Shown one piece after another: positions 58,393 to 64,000 of a DNA stretch of 64,000 nt. The position numbers and the translations under genes are program-made. The stretch lies in the NCBI GenBank assembly GCA_947561585.1, contig CANNZV010001058.1, positions 124,001-188,000 on the forward strand. The letters are read 5' to 3'. Within the stretch, counting starts at the first letter, position 1; every line of letters starts with the position of its first letter. This DNA comes from Caprella mutica (taxonomy: Eukaryota > Arthropoda > Malacostraca > Amphipoda > Caprellidae). The notes beneath the pieces were generated by a model. That model was not told the origin of the DNA, did no database searches, and saw nothing but the letters and a program-made list of their open reading frames with translations.

Positions 58393-58995
58393 CTGCGGGG
58401 AAAAATAAAAAGAATCAATTGTCTGTAAATCATTTAGAAGGGTCAAATTCTTAAATATTTGGTTTAAACAGATAATCATGCGCTTAGTGTTGTATAATTG
58501 GAAATATGATGAAAGTAGCAGAGATAAAAAGTTTCACAAAAATAATCTTTACTCAATGACGAATTTATGGTGGGAAACCGAAGATTACAAGGATGAAGGT
58601 ACGTTTTGCGTTTTGCTATTGTTGCGATCATTGCCCAACAATAGGAGTAAATTGAACTAGTTCTCAGCGATAATCGCTGAGCACTAGTTCAATGTATTCC
58701 AATCGCAAAAATCGCTGCATGTAAAAAACGCTTCTCAACCACTTAATCTTTCAAGGTCCAACCATATCGTTCTCAATAGGTAAGATCATAAATGAATAAT
58801 AGGACTATTATTTCAAATTATTAGGATGCTTTAGCTAATTTCTTTACTCACGTGTGCCAATGTGTTGCACGAGTTTAACGCAACATCCGTCGCACTCCTC
58901 GGCGGGAGGTTGCTGCGACTTTTGAAGCGTAAAGTTGAATGGGTCGGAACAGAGGGGATCGTTCCACGAGGTACACTCGTAACACATGCGTTTTT
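57824..58995 (-). CDS. Sleepless/Quiver-like Ly6 protein, partial (two exons)
   Basis: Exons 58995-58852 and 58392-57824, joined in phase 1, ending TAA. The pattern is [16 protein letters not shown], then [22 protein letters not shown], and [12 protein letters not shown]; eleven cysteines in the order expected for the Quiver/Sleepless Ly6 fold. Known role of the family: small secreted or GPI-anchored proteins, some of which modulate Shaker potassium channels and nicotinic receptors. The 5' exon (signal peptide, ending in phase 1) was not found and may lie upstream or beyond the window. The tail after CNG is about 140 residues, far longer than the usual short GPI signal, and strongly hydrophobic near its end. 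Confidence 0.82.
58600..58735. repeat. Palindrome in the Ly6 gene intron
   Basis: The inner 43 bases (58651-58693) are almost perfectly palindromic: TTGAACTAGT..CTCAGCGAT / AATCGCTGAG..ACTAGTTCAA. Weaker pairing extends outwards through TTGCGAT and ACGTTTT words. It is a foldback element or cruciform-prone site. Confidence 0.7.
58852..58995 (-). CDS. Ly6/Quiver-like exon, first half of domain
   Basis: Acceptor TTCTTTTTCCGCAG, donor GTGAGTAAAG. Enters with two bases of a split codon (previous exon phase 1), then [15 protein letters not shown], 25 residues later [17 protein letters not shown] phase-1 entry just before the mature domain is usual when the preceding exon encodes a signal peptide. 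The minus-strand open frame listed over 58831-59067 is the wrong frame. Confidence 0.85.
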
Positions 58996-60469
58996 CTGCG
59001 GAAAAAGAACCATTTTCAGACACTGAATGAAAAAGTAGAAAGCAAGCATACTATTTTTAAATATCATTGTTACGTAAATTGGATATGATGTCTAGTATCG
59101 TGTCATTATTATTAGTTAATAGGGGTTTGACGTCCGCTTTGGATTCGAAGACCAGGTCATAGAATCCAAACAAAAATTAAATAATATGCAATACGAAGGA
59201 GAAGTCAGAAAGGAAAGTGGACTCATAAACTATTAATAAATAAAAAAAATTAATATTTGCTTCGGATACAAAGTTCAAAGCCCATGTAGCTGACAGTAAA
59301 AAGGAAATTAAATACAAAGTACTAGAAGAAACAGTCAGAAAGGAAAGTAGCTCTAGGAATAATATCACCTAGCATCAGTCAGTGACAATGCTCATGAATG
59401 CAGAAAAACTACTCCTTGATTGAAGAAATATGACGAAAAGGGACATAAGCACCGGTGACTGCACTCACGGATTGAAGAGAAAATTTAAGAGGTGATAGTA
59501 AATGAAGTCTATTTAACACAAAAATATTAAACCTCTTACTTGAAGAGCACTATCCTCTAAAGCTAAAAGTAGCGTTTTCATAAAATGTAGTGATGCAGAT
59601 ACATTATTTGTGTCCGCATAACTGCTTTGGCGAACCTATATAATTATGTGTAATGAGCATTCAGTCATTCACAGCTAGTTACCATTTGGCTCGCATGAGA
59701 TTAACATCTAAATCTCAAGTCCTTAGTTTACGAGACCAATACTTGGTGAAGTGCATTGTGTTATAATTATTGCTTGATCTATAAATACAATCCCTTTGAG
59801 TTATAATAATAAAGTGTTATTTAACCTAAATACGTTTGAGCATTGACCATAGGCCTGAGGTCGGAACCATATAAGCAAGTTGGTTCTAGGACATGGCAAT
59901 GAGTATTTAGTAAAAGGAGATTAAAAGATATAAAGAGTAACCTGAAAATATAAACAAAAGAGTAGGAACTCAATCACTAGAAGAACCCATACAGTGGACC
60001 GTTATAAGGTACCACTGCTGATGAAAACACCCCAAGGTGGGACATCACAAAAATGATAAGCATGGTAGAAATAAAAAAAAACAATTTATAATTCAAATTG
60101 TAACGATTCGCAGCCCAAGACCTTGCTTCCCTTCCATTCAACACAGACAACTTCTATGTAGAGAGAGATTCAGGGGGCTCTCCATAAACTGATTCAACAC
60201 AATCATCTGTCAGTAAAAATGCTCATGGATAGAAAAAGCTACTTCATGAATACAATCACAGTAGCTGTGTTTTCAACTAGTTTCCTGTCGCATCACAATT
60301 CAGCAGAACCCATTATTTCCCATCCTTGTCTCCTCATTGCATGTTGAAAACCATCCCTGTTACCATGTTGAAACCCTCAATCTCCAATGTTTGACATATG
60401 TTGTATGTTAACCACCTTCCCCATTAAATTTTAGAACAATGTTATAATAGGATATATTAATTATGTGTA
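58996..60469. other. Upstream flank of the Ly6-like gene
   Basis: The missing first exon should be here or further right. Minus-strand starts with hydrophobic runs exist (for example 59368-59177, and MKTLLLALEDSALQ before GTAAGAG at 59541) but none ends in the required phase 1. CAGTCAGAAAGGAAAGT is repeated at about 59201 and 59331. No other gene is seen. Confidence 0.4.
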
Positions 60470-60644
60470 GGGTTGTGAAAATATGAATTTAAAATCATAG
60501 ATCTTAGGAATATCATAGACGAAACGAAATACAATGGTATTGAATACTATATACCGCTGGTTCAGAACCATTCAATACTTTTTATTTCCCTCCGTCTGTA
60601 ATATTTTCAGGATCTATGATTTTAAACGCATATTGTCACAACCC
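60470..60644. mobile_element. MITE family A, full length
   Basis: GGGTTGTGAAAATATG start, CGCATATTGTCACAACCC end, TA flanks, core ACCGCTGGTTCAGAACCATT. Confidence 0.82.
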
Positions 60645-61234
60645 TAATGATGAGCTTTTGTCTTATTTAATATTTATGTAGAATAAAATAAATTTAAATT
60701 AGATGTGTGTTAGTCCATGTTCTTTAGGTACGATATCAATTTCTATTCCAATTAACGAAATGCAGAATTGAATATATATTTGACTATATACATTATATAT
60801 ATATATAGTAACGTAAACCGTGAAATAAACCAATTTATTATGTTTCCAAGAGAGAATAATAACGCACGTAATCAAATAAACCTAGCGGCACTAAATAATA
60901 TCCACGTTACCAAGTAAATGAAAGGATTCGATTTAAATTAATTGGAAATATTGTTGAATAATATGAATAAAAATAGAAAAACAGAGAAGGTCTGACACAC
61001 CAAGCAACGTTATCCAAGAGAAAGTTAAGGTGGGGCCATAGAAGATTAAGAGGGTTCTAAACTTAATCATTTACGGCCAACTGTAACTTAGAGATATTAA
61101 AAAACTGTAATAATAAAATAAAAATAGTCGTTACCAAAGGAATAATAAATGTAAATATAAAATTAAGTAAGAGCACATAACTCATAAAAAGAATGAATTG
61201 TTATTTTAAAAGTCTCTTCTATAACTTATCAATT
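60645..61234. other. AT-rich stretch with one short hairpin element
   Basis: Contains the GTTAAGGTGGGGCCATAGAA element at 61023-61090 (diverged right half TTACGGCCAACTGTAACTT). Otherwise nothing is seen. Confidence 0.5.
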
Positions 61235-62048
61235 AGTATATTATCTTGAATAGTATATATTATCTTTAATAGTATATATCATCTATAATAGTATATATTA
61301 TCTTCAATAGTATATATTATCTATAATAGTATATATTATCTTTAATAGTATATATTATCTTGAATAGTATATATTATCTTGAATAGAATATATTATCTTG
61401 AATAGTATATATTATCTTGAATAGTATATATTATCTTGAATAGTATATATTATCTTGAATAGTATATATTATCTAGAATAGTGTATATTATCTTTAATAG
61501 TATATATTATCTATAATAGTATATATTATCTTGAATAGTATATATTATCTATAATAGTATATATTATCTATAATAGTATATATTATCTTGAATAGTAGAT
61601 ATTATCTTTAATAGTATATATCATCTATAATAGTACCTATATATTATCTTGAATAGTATATATTATCTATAATAGTATATATTATCTATAATAGTATATA
61701 TTATCTTGAATAGTATATATTATCTATAATAGTATATATTATCTATAATAGTATATATTATCTATAATAGTATATATTATCTTGAATAGTAGATATTATC
61801 TTTAATAGTATATATCATCTATAATAGTACCTATATATTATCTTGAATAGTATATATTATCTTGAATAGTATATATTATCTTGAATAGTAGATATTATCT
61901 TGAATAGTAGATATTATCTTTAATAGTATATATCATCTATAATAGTACCTATATATTATCTTGAATAGTATATATTATCTTCAATAGTATATATTATCTT
62001 CAATAGTATATATTATCTTGAATAGTAGATATTATCTCCAATAGTATA
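61235..62048. repeat. 19-bp AT-rich array (AGTATATATTATCTTGAAT)
   Basis: About 42 copies. Longer blocks recur, notably the one containing GATATTATCTTTAATAGTAT and TAGTACCTATATATTATC at about 61590-61650, 61790-61850 and 61905-61965, giving a higher-order structure with about 115-200 base spacing. Confidence 0.95.
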
Positions 62049-62388
62049 TTCTATATCAAATCAATAACATGTACGTAGCCACACCCAATAAGTGAAAACA
62101 AATAAAAGAATTTATTAATAAATATTTGAAGTACAATGAAACCAAATAATAAAAAAAACTGTTACCATTCAATTGAATGAAATAAAATAGTAAAATAAAA
62201 GAAACTTTAGTTTTTCTTCTATCACTTTTTTATTAATAGTAAACAATTTATTTGACACAAAATAGTACTCTGACATACGTATAAGAGTGTTCAAATAACT
62301 TATAATACAATAAAATATTTTATAATACAACATAATAAAAACACAGAGCAATGAAATAATGCATTTAATAGAAGTCTTCTATATATAC

Positions 62389-62605
62389 NNNNNNNNNNNN
62401 NNNNNNNNNNNNNNNNNNNNNNNNNNNNNNNNNNNNNNNNNNNNNNNNNNNNNNNNNNNNNNNNNNNNNNNNNNNNNNNNNNNNNNNNNNNNNNNNNNNN
62501 NNNNNNNNNNNNNNNNNNNNNNNNNNNNNNNNNNNNNNNNNNNNNNNNNNNNNNNNNNNNNNNNNNNNNNNNNNNNNNNNNNNNNNNNNNNNNNNNNNNN
62601 NNNNN
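62389..62605. other. Assembly gap (217 N)
   Basis: Run of N at the left end of the 15-bp array; its length is probably nominal. Translated frames crossing it are not meaningful. Confidence 1.
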
Positions 62606-63188
62606 ATCGTATTCCAATTCATCATATTCCAATTTATCATATTCCAATTTATCATATTCCAATTCATCACATTCCAATTCAACACATTATAATTAATCAT
62701 ATTCCAGTTTATAATATTCCAATTCATCGTATTCCAATTCATCGTATTCCAATTCATCGTATTCCAATTCATCATATTCCAATTTATCATATTCCAATTC
62801 ATCACATTCCAATTCAACACATTATAATTAATCATATTCCAATTAATCACATTCCAATTAATCATATTCCAGTTTATAATATTCCAATTCATCACATTCC
62901 AATTTATAATATTCCAATTCATCACATTCCAACTCATTACATTCCAATTTATCACATTCCGATTTATCACATTCCAATCAATCATATTCCAATTAATCAT
63001 GCATATTCCAATTAATCACATTCCAATTTATAATATTACAATTCATCACATTCCAATTTATCATATTCCAATTTATAATATTACAATTAATCATATTCCA
63101 GTTTATAATATTCCAATTAATCATATTCCAATTAATCATATTCCAATTCATCACATTACAATTCATCACATTCCAATTTATAATATTC
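62606..63188. repeat. 15-bp tandem array (ATTCCAATTCATCAT)
   Basis: About 38 copies visible, likely continuing through the gap. As the unit is divisible by three, both strands read open (HIPIHHIPIY on plus, NWNMINWNV on minus). These are not proteins of the organism as far as can be judged. A block of about 130 bases (AACACATTATAATTAATCAT) is duplicated at about 62678 and 62813. Confidence 0.95.
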
Positions 63189-63900
63189 TAAACATTCAAT
63201 CTGAAAGCAATTCGACAGCAATTGATTCCACCAAAATCCAATAATAATTTGCCATAAAGAAAATATTATGTCATATCAAAATAACATTTCTACCCTTTGA
63301 AGTCAAGTTCATTTCGTTAGTTTGCGACAAAACTGTCATAACTAAAAATAGCTACTTTTCAGGAGAGGAAATTTAAACGGTTTCAATATTGAGAATAGTA
63401 CTAAAACACCATAGGTGAAACATTTTTGAAGCATCAAATAGGTCTAAACTGTATAAAATTAGACATAATTATATTATCTACTAAATTAATTTTTTTTTTG
63501 TATTTTAAGAAATTATGACATTTGGCCTCTCTAGCGGTCGATTTTTGAGCTACAATAATTATTATGAAACTTTTACATTGCTAACGCGAAAACAACAACG
63601 AATTTTGAAGTTTGCATAAAAAAACAAATAAGGAGATAATTGAGAAATTTCTTTAAAATATATGAGTCCAATAATATCACAAAACGATATCTGGAAGCTA
63701 ATATTGTTGCACCGGAAGTGAGTGATTAAGATTATCATTTTCTAGTTTAAATATTGAATCAATTTGGAATTGAAAATGGAAAGTAAATGATTGTTACGAA
63801 GCATTAGATGCTTTAAATTATTGAAATGTACCGCTGAATACTTTTGAAACTGTGGGTTCTATACCTATAAAGGATTAAAAAATTCCATATATACTGTAGG
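63189..63900. other. AT-rich stretch, no gene seen
   Basis: No open frame of note, no splice pairs and no repeats were identified. Confidence 0.5.
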
Positions 63901-63901
63901 G

Positions 63902-63972
63902 GTTCTAGGTATATTCCACCCCGGTAAATTCCACCCCGGTATATTCCACCCCGGTAAATTCCACCCCTGTGA
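63902..63972. repeat. Short array (GGTAAATTCCACCCC)
   Basis: Four to five 14-15-bp units alternating GGTATATTCCACCCC and GGTAAATTCCACCCC at the window edge. Confidence 0.85.
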
Positions 63973-64000
63973 CAATGCTCATTTGGGTGACAATAAAAAC

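Noticed and set aside
58831..59067. 78-codon minus frame over the first Ly6 exon
   Set aside because: Different frame from the cysteine-patterned exon, which matches the Quiver family and splice phases.
59177..59368. Hydrophobic minus-strand frame as signal-peptide exon of the Ly6 gene
   Set aside because: No donor in the required phase 1, and it includes a local direct repeat.
62359..63244. Frames of 80-218 codons with IPIHHIPIYH / NWNMINWN repeats
   Set aside because: 15-bp array plus an N gap; both strands equally open.
1..64000. tRNA or rRNA genes
   Set aside because: I looked for T-arm-like GGTTCGA words and paired arms and found no convincing case; a covariance-model scan would decide.

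Overview
This is AT-rich metazoan DNA (introns, GT/AG splice sites, Tc1/mariner transposon, MITEs and many minisatellites). Nothing in it looks bacterial or viral. A Sleepless/Quiver-type Ly6 gene and the overall style fit an invertebrate, probably a protostome; I cannot name the species.

The main gene lies on the minus strand between about 31.5 and 18.8 kb. It is an ATF2/ATF7/CREB5-type bZIP transcription factor that I could assemble exon by exon: 16 coding exons, 993 codons, with every splice phase agreeing. It keeps the paired TP phosphosites, the PNGQ motif, the KLKAAL motif and a full bZIP, but its N-terminal zinc finger is degenerate. Its UAG stop is followed in frame by a diverged copy of the last coding residues. 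Its introns carry a complete DD37E Tc1-like transposon (25.82-27.40 kb), several foldback elements and a minisatellite.

A second minus-strand gene (58.99-57.82 kb) is a partial Sleepless/Quiver-like Ly6 gene; the exon for its signal peptide was not found. Weaker candidates are two or three terminal exons at 52.1, 47.1 and 43.6 kb (minus), a three-exon microprotein at 35.8-36.1 kb (plus), non-coding or 5' UTR exons at 11-15 kb (plus) and one short ORF at 56.3 kb.

The rest is repeats. Tandem arrays sit at 0.59, 2.17, 4.83-6.29 (a 19-bp satellite), 11.8, 24.2, 24.6, 38.5, 38.9, 42.1, 44.5, 46.4, 53.6, 61.2, 62.4-63.2 and 63.9 kb. At least five families of short palindromic, MITE-like elements are scattered throughout. 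Most of the longer open frames outside the named genes are products of these arrays. A 217-base run of N interrupts the 62.4-63.2 kb array.
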